Source: UBA6382 sp964596865 (lineage in GTDB: Bacteria; Bacteroidota; Bacteroidia; Bacteroidales; Bacteroidaceae). Taken from it: a DNA stretch of 7,250 nucleotides. Positions within the stretch are counted from its first letter, which is position 1. Each line of letters starts with the position of its first letter. Under the pieces are notes generated by a model. That model did not search any database. It was not told the DNA's origin and saw only the letters and a list, made by a program, of their open reading frames with translations. Where the stretch lies: positions 1 to 7,250 of the forward strand of contig CAZQVW010000138.1 of assembly GCA_964596865.1 (NCBI GenBank), read 5' to 3'. A program made the position numbers and the translations under genes. This document shows, in pieces, positions 1-6,729 of this stretch.

Positions 1-35
1 TAAACAGTACTGTTTAGTTATTGTTACAGCACTGT
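1..35. promoter_or_regulatory. Two operator-like dyads (ACAG-NN-CTGT), candidate binding sites
   Basis: Positions 1-16 form a perfect 16-base palindrome, TAAACAGTACTGTTTA. A second copy of its core, ACAGCACTGT, lies at 26-35. The two dyad centres are 22 bp apart, about two helical turns, as expected for a dimeric regulator binding one face of the DNA. There is no T-run, so this is not an intrinsic terminator. A minus-strand gene starting left of the window would have its promoter here, but that gene is not visible. No known operator was matched; the LexA consensus CTGT-N8-ACAG has the half-sites in the opposite order. Function is inferred from symmetry and spacing only. Confidence 0.3.
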
Positions 36-301
36 GAACGCAAACTATCTCGGGAAAAAATGCGCCGTGGTCGGGATTTTTGCGAGAGAGGGCGGGAAAA
101 ATTAAAATGAAAACGAGTAAAAACAGACTGAGGACAGACTAATATGACATGATGACGAGATATAATATAATAAGGACACGCGCGTACATAATAAAATAAG
201 TATATTCAATACTACGACACAACAAGAAAAGTTTATACCTGCACGAAAATTGCCAATGCGGTTAATAAATTGAATTGCAGGACACTATCGTAACATTTCT
301 C
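1..301. other. AT-rich intergenic stretch with a broken hydrophobic open frame
   Basis: No gene is recognised here. On the minus strand an ATG at 187-189 opens 16 codons (beginning MYARVLII) that end in TAG at 139-141. The same frame then stays open for 46 codons to the window edge and starts with a very hydrophobic run (SVLSLFLLVFILIFPAL). This could be a decayed small membrane or leader peptide, or chance in T-rich DNA. The 138-230 part is strongly AT-rich. No ribosome binding site or good Bacteroidetes promoter (TTTG / TAnnTTTG) was found. Confidence 0.35.
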
Positions 302-322
302 GGGCGGGTATAAAACCCGCCC
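302..322. repeat. REP-like GC-rich palindrome
   Basis: An 8-bp arm gggcgggt (302-309) and its exact complement acccgccc (315-322) flank a 5-base loop (ataaa). The compact GC-rich hairpin in AT-rich intergenic DNA resembles repetitive extragenic palindromes that occur many times per genome. Multi-copy status cannot be seen here and is inferred. It sits 7 bases before the 42-bp array, so the two may belong to one dispersed element. Neither strand has a T-run directly after the hairpin, which argues against a terminator. Confidence 0.55.
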
Positions 323-329
323 CTACAAA

Positions 330-539
330 TTCAATCAGTACGCCGTGTGTACGCAAAGACTTCTTCACCACTTCAATCAGTACGCCGCGTGTACCCAAAG
401 ACTTTTTCACCCCTTCAATCAGTACGCCGTGTGTACGCAAAGACTTCTTCACCACTTCAATCAGTACGCCGCGTGTACGCAAGGACTTCTTCACCCCTTC
501 AATCAGTACGCCGCGTGTACGCAAAGACTTTTTCACCCC
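330..539. repeat. Tandem array of five 42-bp repeats
   Basis: Five abutting units lie at 330-371, 372-413, 414-455, 456-497 and 498-539, each beginning ttcaatcagtacgccg. Units 1 and 3 are identical. Units 2, 4 and 5 form a second type ending in cacccc, and units 2 and 5 differ at one base. The order A-B-A-B-B suggests growth partly by 84-bp steps. Each unit holds a small dyad, gtacgc-cgc-gtgtac, with one G-T mismatch. Because 42 is a multiple of 3, long open frames run through the array on both strands (for example a 14-residue repeat KKSLRTRGVLIEGV on the minus strand from a GTG codon at 534-536), so an open frame is not evidence of coding. No unique spacers separate the units, so this is not a CRISPR array. 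Confidence 0.9.
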
Positions 540-627
540 TCGTAACTGATTCGCACTTACTTTGCCATCACGGACGCTGTTTCGTTATTTTACCGAACAA
601 AAAATAATAAAAGAAAGATGGGCATAG
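540..627. other. Short intergenic stretch, no gene recognised
   Basis: Between the 42-bp array and the purA terminator I see no gene, palindrome or promoter. The minus-strand frame of the repeat peptide stays open upstream to a TAA at 585-587, giving 16 extra codons before the GTG (RNSVRDGKVSANQLRG), with no ATG start. Confidence 0.4.
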
Positions 628-676
628 AAAAAGAAAAAGGCCGTGCTTTTCCAAAACAAATCGGAAAAACACGGCC
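628..676 (-). terminator. Intrinsic terminator of purA
   Basis: On the minus strand a 14-bp stem (663-676 pairing with 639-652, one G-U wobble) encloses a 10-base loop and is followed directly by TTTTTCTTTTT (628-638, read on the minus strand). It lies 72 bases after the purA stop codon and closes the minus-strand gene run. The opposite direction lacks a T-run after the stem, so it acts one way. Confidence 0.88.
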
Positions 677-748
677 AAAGCTATGACTACGAAAATATTT
701 CTAACGGAGAATCACCTTAATTTCTATTGATTTACAAAGGGATTGGAG

Positions 749-2023
749 TTATTTTGCCTGTCTCACGATGGTGGCTTCGCGGTCGGGCCCGACAGAGACA
801 ATAGTGATGGGCACACCCACATAATCCTCGATGAAACGGATATAATCTTTTAGGGCTTGCGGGAACTGGCTCTCATCAGTGATCTGGGTGAGGTCGGATT
901 GCCAGCCGGGTAGCTCCTCATAGACAGCTTCGCACCCGTTAAGGTCGTAGGGCATATTGGTGAGCGTTTGGCCACCCTGCTTATAGGCAGTGCAGACCTT
1001 GATGGTGGGGAACTCGTCCAACACATCGCTTTTCATCATCACCAACTGGGTTACGCCATTCACAGTGATAGCATACTTGAGCGCCACAAGATCGAGCCAT
1101 CCGCAGCGGCGGTTGCGACCGGTAACGGCACCATACTCATGGCCGATTTCACGAATGCGGTCGCCGGTGGTATCAAACAATTCCACAGGGAACGGGCCGG
1201 AGCCCACGCGGGTGCTGTAGGCCTTGAAGATGCCAAAAACTTCGCCCACCTTGTTGGGGGCCACACCAAGGCCGGTACATACGCCGCCGGTGGTGGTAGA
1301 GGATGAGGACACCATGGGGTAGGTGCCGTGGTCGATGTCAAGCATTGTGCCCTGCGCGCCCTCGGCCAAAACAGCCTTGCCCTGCTGGAGCAAGGAGTTG
1401 AGCTCGTTCTCGGTGTCGGAGAGGGTGAACGAACGCATATATTCCACACCCTCCATCCATAGGCGTTCCTCCTCCTTGATGTCGTATTCATAACCAAGAT
1501 CATGAAGAATACGTTCGTGGCGGGCTTTTAGGGTCTGATATTTCTCATCGAAATTATTAAGGATGTCGCCCACGCGCAATCCCACACGCGCAGCCTTGTC
1601 GCTATAGGTGGGGCCGATGCCCTTGCCGGTGGTGCCAATCTTATTCTTACCCTTTAGGGATTCGTAAGCGCGGTCGAGAGCGCGATGGGTGGGCAAAATG
1701 AGGTGGGCGCGCTTGGAGATATGTAGGCGTTGGCGAATGGAATAACCGGCGGCCTCCAATTCTTTGGCCTCGGCCATGAAGAGGTCGGGCGCTATGACGC
1801 AGCCATTGCCTATGATATTGAGCTTGCCATCGCAAAAGATGCCGGACGGGATGGAGCGAAGCACAAATTTATGACCGTCGAAGATAATGGTATGACCGGC
1901 ATTTGGGCCACCGGCAAAGCGGGCCACCACATCATAATGCGGTGTGAAATAATCCACCACTTTGCCTTTTCCTTCATCGCCGAAGACGATGCCCAGCAGG
2001 GCATCCACTTTTCCTTTTGACAT
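749..2023 (-). CDS. purA: Adenylosuccinate synthetase
   Basis: Cytoplasmic enzyme that joins IMP and aspartate using GTP to give adenylosuccinate, the first committed step from IMP to AMP. The 424 residues match the family's usual length (E. coli about 432). Visible motifs are the P-loop-like GDEGKGK (15-21, with catalytic Asp16), NAGHT (41-45, with catalytic His44), GTTGKGIGP (130-138), the IMP-site segment GAQGTMLDIDHG (222-233), TRVGSGPFP (271-279), GRNRRCGWLD (302-311), the guanine-binding KSDVLD (331-336) and GPDRE (412-416) near the end. The ATG at 2021-2023 places GDEGKGK at the usual distance from the N-terminus; no Shine-Dalgarno sequence is seen, as is common in Bacteroidetes. It follows the HEAT-repeat gene after 114 bp and is closed by the terminator at 628-676. 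No missing key residue was found. Confidence 0.98.
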   Translation of the reverse strand: MSKGKVDALLGIVFGDEGKGKVVDYFTPHYDVVARFAGGPNAGHTIIFDGHKFVLRSIPSGIFCDGKLNIIGNGCVIAPDLFMAEAKELEAAGYSIRQRLHISKRAHLILPTHRALDRAYESLKGKNKIGTTGKGIGPTYSDKAARVGLRVGDILNNFDEKYQTLKARHERILHDLGYEYDIKEEERLWMEGVEYMRSFTLSDTENELNSLLQQGKAVLAEGAQGTMLDIDHGTYPMVSSSSTTTGGVCTGLGVAPNKVGEVFGIFKAYSTRVGSGPFPVELFDTTGDRIREIGHEYGAVTGRNRRCGWLDLVALKYAITVNGVTQLVMMKSDVLDEFPTIKVCTAYKQGGQTLTNMPYDLNGCEAVYEELPGWQSDLTQITDESQFPQALKDYIRFIEDYVGVPITIVSVGPDREATIVRQAK

Positions 2024-2137
2024 GATTAATTACTATTTTTTTGTTGTTAAAGAATTCTTTGTATTTGCATTGCATAGCGGGATTGCGGAGCATCGGGACA
2101 AGTTCTTCCTGACTCTGATGCACACAAACGCTCTCCC
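2024..2137. promoter_or_regulatory. purA upstream gap with a 12-bp palindrome
   Basis: The 114-bp gap before purA holds a perfect palindrome, aaagaattcttt (2049-2060), 26 bases before the start codon. The same 12-mer recurs at 6834-6845, upstream of pdxA. No TTTG / TAnnTTTG promoter pair and no terminator for the preceding gene were found, so purA may have its own unrecognised promoter or be read through from the gene before it. A regulatory role is only inferred from position. Confidence 0.25.
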
Positions 2138-2734
2138 CTACTCCATTTGCATTCTGCGCAGGATTCTGCCTACTAACGCCTCTGGTTCATCGCCCAATAG
2201 TGAGTATTTCTGAAGGGAGGTAAAGGCAGCCTTGCGCACATGGGCGTTGGGGCTGCGCATGGCGGCCTCGGCTTGGTCCAAATACTCCATTTCGCTTTGG
2301 CGCATCAATCGGTCGCCGCGCATAAACAGGCGCGAGAGCAACAGAAAGCCCGTGAGCTGAAACATGGGCCTTTCGTCCGCAATCCAGCAGAAAGCCTTCT
2401 CTGATGCGTAGGGCAGATATTGCATCAAGCTCATCACGGTATATTGCGCCTCCTCCGGCCAGCGCATCTGTTCCACCCAAATATCCGCCACTTCGGGCAG
2501 GAAATCCTGAGGGGGCATCAATAATCCAGCCAATAGGCGGCATTCGCGAATGTCCTCCTTCCAAAGCGATTGGGCCAACTGATAGTCATAGCCAATTTCT
2601 TTGGCCATTTCCACCAATCGCGGCCATTCCACACCGAAGATGACGCGATAGCCCAACCCTTTCTCGCGCATTGAGGCGGAGAGAGGGCCGTTCATCATTG
2701 AGCGGAGCTGTTGTTTGATTTCTTGGGGAGACAT
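2138..2734 (-). CDS. HEAT-repeat protein, AlkD-like DNA alkylation repair family (distant)
   Basis: A 198-residue, mainly helical protein without signal peptide. The segment WKEDIRECRLLAGLLM (58-73) resembles the helical repeats of the AlkD-type DNA alkylation repair family, and SPNAHVRKAAFTSLQKY (161-177) reads like a HEAT repeat. AlkD enzymes excise alkylated bases, but the Trp/Asp-containing SWWD-type motif I associate with the catalytic pocket is not seen; the nearest region reads WVEQMRWPEEAQY (86-98). It may therefore be a non-catalytic relative or a different HEAT protein. The start chosen is the ATG at 2732-2734, 22 bp after the peptidase stop. The frame is open to 2830, but that would run back into the peptidase gene and adds a sequence unlike the family. 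It likely shares a transcript with the peptidase. Family assignment is moderate and activity uncertain. Confidence 0.68.
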   Translation of the reverse strand: MSPQEIKQQLRSMMNGPLSASMREKGLGYRVIFGVEWPRLVEMAKEIGYDYQLAQSLWKEDIRECRLLAGLLMPPQDFLPEVADIWVEQMRWPEEAQYTVMSLMQYLPYASEKAFCWIADERPMFQLTGFLLLSRLFMRGDRLMRQSEMEYLDQAEAAMRSPNAHVRKAAFTSLQKYSLLGDEPEALVGRILRRMQME

Positions 2735-2756
2735 AAAAAAGAGGACTGCTTGTTCT

Positions 2757-4787
2757 TTATTCGTTAATAGAGGGCAGAAAACTATAGTCGCGGGAATAAC
2801 GTAGCATCTGGGCGGCGTAGCCTTCGCCATAAGAGATTGTTACATCTGTGATCTCGCCTTTCTGATTGCGCTTGGCGGTGTAGACGGGGTTGATGAAGCC
2901 CTTGTAAGGAGCAAGGTTGAGGGCCTTATAGCGCGCCAACACCTCTTTGTGCAATTCTGGGTTCACCTTCACACCATAGGTTTCCACCAATTGGCGGGCA
3001 CCCTCAAAATCGCCCTCGCTCTTCACGCGCTGCACCTCGCCCAAGAGCTGACCAAACAAGGCGCGGAGCTTGCTGTAATCGTTGATGCGGAGATATGTCT
3101 TGCCGCCCTTTTGGTAGAGCTCGATAACGTTGTCGGCCTTGCCATGCTCGTAGGCCCAATTAGCAATCATGGCGCGATTGCGCATGTGGGCCTCCTCGAT
3201 AGTCTTGCCCGGCTCAATGCGCACCAACTGCGTCATCATACCGTTCATAATATATGTGTAGTATTCGCTCTTATAGGCATCCATATTTGGCGTGAGGCCC
3301 AGCTCCACCAATTTCTCATCGCCAAGATAATAGAGCGCAAACAAATCAGCGCGCCCCTCCTCAATGGTGGAACCGTAGGCCTTGAGCGCATCATCGCCCA
3401 CGCCCTCAAGCATCTTGCCACTGCCGTGGCCGAGGCATTCGTGGAGGTCGGTATGGAGGTCGTCGCATTCATCGCCGTATTTGTCGATTAAAGAAATCAC
3501 AGTGGGGTCTTCAATAAATTCGGCATTGAAACCATTGCCGTGAGCGGCCTTGTTGTAAGCATCGGTGAGATTGCCGATGGTTACGCTCTTGGAGCCGTGC
3601 TGTTTTCTAATCCAGTTGCTATTGGGCAGGTTGATACCAATGGCCGTGGACGGATAAAGGTCGCCACCAAGGATGGCCGCCGTAATCACCTTTGCACTGA
3701 TACCTTTGCATTCGCTCTTTTTGAAACGGGGATCCACGGGGGAATGGTCTTCAAACCACTGGGCATTATTGCTAAGTTTTTCAGTGCGCTTAGTGGCCTC
3801 GATGTCCTTGAAATTAGCAAACGCCTCCCAACTGGCTTTGAAGCCCAGAGGGTCGCCGTAACTCTCGATGTAGCCGTTAGTGAAATCCACAAGGCTCTCT
3901 GTATCTTCCACCCACAGAATGCTGTAGGCATCAAAGGTGCGCAGATCGCCGGTCTTATAAAATTCGATGAGCTTACGAATCACGGCCTCCTGCTTGGGCG
4001 TGTCGGCCACTGTTGCGGCCTGCTCCAACCAATAGACAATCTTTTTTATCGCCGCCCCGTAGAGACCACTTTCCACCCACGGTTTTTCCTTGAGCACACC
4101 GTGGTCTTTCACCAATCGGCTGTTTAGGCCCAGCATCACAGGTTGTTGGTCGGTAGTATCGCGCTGGGCAGCATAAAAGTCCTCGGCATCTTTTTGGGTA
4201 ACGCCAGAACCGTAATAGTTTTCGGCAGAAGTGAGGATAAGGTCATCACCGTCCTTTTGATTTACGCGCACGGGCATCACTTTGGGGTCGAAGATTACGG
4301 GGAAGACATCTTTAATAAGGTCGTCCACACTCTGGCCATCCTGAAGAGGCAGTTTGTTTTTGTCTACGCCCTTTAGAGCTTGGCGAAAGAAATCTTGAGA
4401 AAATTCGGGCTGGAATTTATAATAGCCGTAATGGTGGTGAATACCGTTGGAAAACCAAACTCTTTTCAGATACACCTCCATGGCGCGGAAATCCTTTGAG
4501 TTACGGTTGCCTTTATAATCGGTATATACGGCCTCCAGCATACGGCGGATGCGGAGGTTGTAGGCGCAGTTTTGGTCGTAGAGAATATCGCGTCCACACA
4601 GGGCTGCTTCCTGCAGATAATAGACCAGCGTCTTTTGGCGGAGCGTGAGCGAATCAAAATCGGGCACCTTATAACGGAGCATCTGGAGGTCGGCGAAGCG
4701 CTCATCGTTATAAGAGAAATCATCGGCCTGCGCAGCCGTAGGCAACAATGTAGCAACAGCCATCATCATCGGTATTAACTTATTCAT
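2757..4787 (-). CDS. Dipeptidyl peptidase III, M49 zinc metallopeptidase, exported
   Basis: Removes dipeptides from the N-terminus of short peptides. The 676 residues match the Bacteroides form, which is about 675. The zinc site is complete: HECLGH (449-454) gives His449, His454 and catalytic Glu450, and EEGRAD (476-481) gives the third ligand Glu477. Cys451 inside the motif is the variant known from Bacteroides thetaiotaomicron in place of the Leu of the human enzyme (HELLGH). Residues 1-21 form a signal peptide: Lys3, hydrophobic MMMAVATLL, then AQA before Asp22 as a signal peptidase I site. There is no lipobox Cys, so it should be a soluble periplasmic or secreted enzyme, perhaps supplying dipeptides for uptake. 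The ATG at 4785-4787 overlaps the regulator's stop by 8 bases, which suggests translational coupling. The next gene starts 22 bp downstream. Confidence 0.95.
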   Translation of the reverse strand: MNKLIPMMMAVATLLPTAAQADDFSYNDERFADLQMLRYKVPDFDSLTLRQKTLVYYLQEAALCGRDILYDQNCAYNLRIRRMLEAVYTDYKGNRNSKDFRAMEVYLKRVWFSNGIHHHYGYYKFQPEFSQDFFRQALKGVDKNKLPLQDGQSVDDLIKDVFPVIFDPKVMPVRVNQKDGDDLILTSAENYYGSGVTQKDAEDFYAAQRDTTDQQPVMLGLNSRLVKDHGVLKEKPWVESGLYGAAIKKIVYWLEQAATVADTPKQEAVIRKLIEFYKTGDLRTFDAYSILWVEDTESLVDFTNGYIESYGDPLGFKASWEAFANFKDIEATKRTEKLSNNAQWFEDHSPVDPRFKKSECKGISAKVITAAILGGDLYPSTAIGINLPNSNWIRKQHGSKSVTIGNLTDAYNKAAHGNGFNAEFIEDPTVISLIDKYGDECDDLHTDLHECLGHGSGKMLEGVGDDALKAYGSTIEEGRADLFALYYLGDEKLVELGLTPNMDAYKSEYYTYIMNGMMTQLVRIEPGKTIEEAHMRNRAMIANWAYEHGKADNVIELYQKGGKTYLRINDYSKLRALFGQLLGEVQRVKSEGDFEGARQLVETYGVKVNPELHKEVLARYKALNLAPYKGFINPVYTAKRNQKGEITDVTISYGEGYAAQMLRYSRDYSFLPSINE

Positions 4788-5187
4788 TTTCCATGAAATG
4801 TTTCAATCGGTATTGCACAGGCGTCATACCAATCTGTCGGCGGAAAGCGTTGTAAAGGCTCTGTTTGTTGGAAAAGCCACTCATCTGACATATCACATCA
4901 CAGTTTACTCCAGAATAGGCTTTATTTGCAAGCAATTTGCAGGCATAGCTCACTCTCAACCTTTGGAGCAACATCGAGAAGTTGCCGCCAAAATACACAG
5001 CGGTAACAGCCGACATATCTTGCGCCGAAAATCCGTGTTTTTGAGCCACTTGTTGGGCGGTGAGCCCCTGCTGCAAGTACCCTTCGTTGGCTATCACCTC
5101 ATCGTGGATAGCCTTGCATATAGCTTCGCGCTTGGTTTTACTTAGGCGCGAGATACGTGTATGTTCAATTGCTTTTTTCTCACTCAT
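4780..5187 (-). CDS. Small AraC-type HTH transcriptional regulator
   Basis: A 135-residue protein that is essentially one AraC/XylS DNA-binding domain after a basic N-terminal helix (residues 10-35). The first helix-turn-helix is around LTAQQVAQKHGFSAQDM (42-58), followed by a linker helix. The second covers CDVICQMSGFSNKQSLYNAF (96-115) and ends with the family signature IGMTPVQYR (119-127). There is no sensor or ligand domain, so its size is like the single-domain MarA/SoxS type (about 127-129 residues); the inducer cannot be inferred. Its stop codon overlaps the peptidase start by 8 bases (4780-4787), so it probably heads the operon and may control it. The ATG at 5185-5187 follows an A-rich stretch typical of Bacteroidetes starts. 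The pdxA stop lies 123 bp upstream. Confidence 0.9.
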   Translation of the reverse strand: MSEKKAIEHTRISRLSKTKREAICKAIHDEVIANEGYLQQGLTAQQVAQKHGFSAQDMSAVTAVYFGGNFSMLLQRLRVSYACKLLANKAYSGVNCDVICQMSGFSNKQSLYNAFRRQIGMTPVQYRLKHFMENE

Positions 5188-5310
5188 TTTTCTTGTTATC
5201 AGATTGTGTTAATGTGGTTTGCGTATTAATTCACACGTCTTGCTGGTATTAGAAATAAGGTTTCGGTATAGAGCCATGGGGATAGACACATATTATGACC
5301 TTTAGCCTGT
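5188..5310. promoter_or_regulatory. Likely promoter gap of the regulator-peptidase operon
   Basis: This 123-bp AT-rich gap separates pdxA from the regulator gene on the same strand, long enough for a promoter. I found no CAAANNTA (the minus-strand TAnnTTTG element read on plus), so no promoter can be placed. A weak inverted repeat, atagaca (5282-5288) and tgtctat (5309-5315), spans the pdxA stop codon with a 20-base gap and no T-run; it is not called a terminator. Confidence 0.25.
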
Positions 5311-6597
5311 CTATTTCTGTTGTTTTTCGTCCGAGACAGACGGCGCAGGCGCGGCTGACGAAACCGGAGTAGCCGGATTGGCAGGCGAACCGGAACTCAC
5401 AGACGCATTAGAGGCCGGCGCAGGAGGCGTAGCGGAAGCAACTGTAGGCGTGGCGGAAGCGGAGGCAGCAGTGGCGGAAGCAGAGGGAGCAGTGGCGGAA
5501 GCAGAGGGAGCGGCGGCGGAAGCGGAGGCCTCGTCATTCCTGCGGGAACGGAAATCAGCTTCGCGGGGCTGCACCTTGAGCGGATTCTTTGAGGCGGCGT
5601 CCATCTCGCGACGGTTGCGCGTGATGTCGATAGCATCATAGAGGGCTTGGCGGAACGAGTTTTCATCGGCCACACCCTTGCCGGCAATATCATAGGCTGT
5701 GCCGTGGTCGGGCGAGGTGCGCACGATACTCAATCCTGCGGTGAAATTCACGCCATCATGCTGGCAGAGAGCCTTAAATGGCGCCAGTCCTTGGTCGTGA
5801 TACATGGCCAGGATTGCATCAAAGTGGGCATAATCGCCCGCACCGAAGAATCCATCAGCGGCGTATGGGCCAAAACACTGCACGCCCTTCTCCCGCTGTG
5901 CCTTTATAGCAGGGATAATCGATTGCTCTTCCTCCTCGCCAATCAAACCGTTGTCGCCGTTGTGCGGATTGAGCCCCAAGACCGCAATTCTCGGGGCAGA
6001 AATAAGGAAATCGCGCTTCAGCGATTGGTAGAGACTCTCAATGGAATGCTCCACATTTGCCATAGTAACAAACGACGCCACATCACGCACGGGGACATGG
6101 GTAGTGAGCAAGGCCACTCGCATCAGCGGATTCATAAGAATCATCACGGCATCGCCCGGCTGCCCCAATTCGTGCTCCAAATATTCGGTATGGCCGGCAA
6201 AGGGGAAGTCATCGCTATGAATCGTAGCCTTGTTGATAGGAGCAGTAACGAGCGCGTCTATCAATCCGGCCTTGGCGTCTGCCACTGCCCTTTGGAGCGA
6301 CAAGAGAGCAGCGCGGCCACTTTCCGGCGTAGGTTGGCCGTAATCAATCTTCACTTCGTCCTCAAAACATACCACCATATTAAGCACACCGGCCTCTGCT
6401 TGTTCGGCCGAGGGGACAATCTTGAAATTTGTGGGGAGATCCAGATTTTTGCGATTAAAAATAGCGGCGCGCGGCGACCCATAAAGGATGGGTACACACA
6501 AATCTGCCAATTCCGCGTCCGCAAAAGCTTTCAGTATCACCTCATAACCAATTCCGTTGAGGTCGCCGTGAGTGATGCCGATTCTTATCTTGTCCAT
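5311..6597 (-). CDS. pdxA: 4-hydroxythreonine-4-phosphate dehydrogenase with a low-complexity C-terminal tail
   Basis: Oxidises 4-phosphohydroxy-L-threonine with NAD in the DXP-dependent route to pyridoxal 5'-phosphate; the product is then joined to deoxyxylulose phosphate by PdxJ. Cytoplasmic homodimer in the family. Family hallmarks are visible: GITHGDLNGIGYE (7-19), substrate site GHTEY (135-139), and the three metal-binding histidines His167 (TTHVP), His212 (NPHNGDNG) and His267 (MYHDQG), one number above the E. coli positions 166, 211 and 266. DHGTAYDIAGKG (297-308) closes the domain. The enzyme core ends near residue 345, whereas the protein has 428 residues. Residues 357-422 are almost only Ala, Ser, Thr, Pro and Val, in imperfect heptapeptides such as APSASAT, followed by DEKQQK. 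The stop is TAG at 5311-5313. No signal peptide. The core is certain; the tail has no known role. Confidence 0.96.
   Translation of the reverse strand: MDKIRIGITHGDLNGIGYEVILKAFADAELADLCVPILYGSPRAAIFNRKNLDLPTNFKIVPSAEQAEAGVLNMVVCFEDEVKIDYGQPTPESGRAALLSLQRAVADAKAGLIDALVTAPINKATIHSDDFPFAGHTEYLEHELGQPGDAVMILMNPLMRVALLTTHVPVRDVASFVTMANVEHSIESLYQSLKRDFLISAPRIAVLGLNPHNGDNGLIGEEEEQSIIPAIKAQREKGVQCFGPYAADGFFGAGDYAHFDAILAMYHDQGLAPFKALCQHDGVNFTAGLSIVRTSPDHGTAYDIAGKGVADENSFRQALYDAIDITRNRREMDAASKNPLKVQPREADFRSRRNDEASASAAAPSASATAPSASATAASASATPTVASATPPAPASNASVSSGSPANPATPVSSAAPAPSVSDEKQQK
5426..5530. repeat. 21-bp minisatellite inside the 3' end of pdxA
   Basis: Two identical 21-bp units (5468-5488 and 5489-5509) are flanked by imperfect copies at 5426-5446, 5447-5467 and 5510-5530. 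The core of each is gcggaagc with purine-rich flanks. The period is a multiple of 3, so gain or loss of units changes the protein by seven residues without a frameshift. Low-complexity Ala/Ser/Pro coding continues on both sides (about 5332-5529), which suggests older, degraded copies. Confidence 0.88.
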
Positions 6598-6729
6598 TAG
6601 CTTTACTATTTTATTTCAGAAATCAAGTGTAAAATTACGACTTTTTTTTCACATCTGAAAGAAATTCGTCATAAAGCGTTGTGATTTCCTCATTCCACAA
6701 TCAAATAAACCAAATCCACGTGCAGATTT

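Noticed and set aside
330..539. CRISPR array
   Set aside because: The 42-bp units abut with no unique spacers and no cas genes are nearby. The same holds for the 21- and 23-bp arrays.
968..1503. Overlapping open frames on both strands inside purA
   Set aside because: Shadows of purA, whose motifs are complete in the chosen frame.
2735..2830. N-terminal extension of the HEAT-repeat protein by 32 residues
   Set aside because: It would overlap the peptidase gene by 74 bases and adds an unrelated sequence; the ATG at 2732-2734 fits better.
2949..4376. Several plus-strand open frames of 77-195 codons opposite the peptidase gene
   Set aside because: They lie fully inside the well-supported M49 gene and show no recognisable domain.
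5282..5315. Terminator for pdxA
   Set aside because: Only a 7-bp stem with a 20-base gap and no T-run; it also overlaps the stop codon.
5647..6600. A 317-codon open frame on the plus strand opposite pdxA
   Set aside because: It mirrors pdxA almost exactly, has no family features, and the minus-strand protein has all PdxA motifs; it is a shadow frame.
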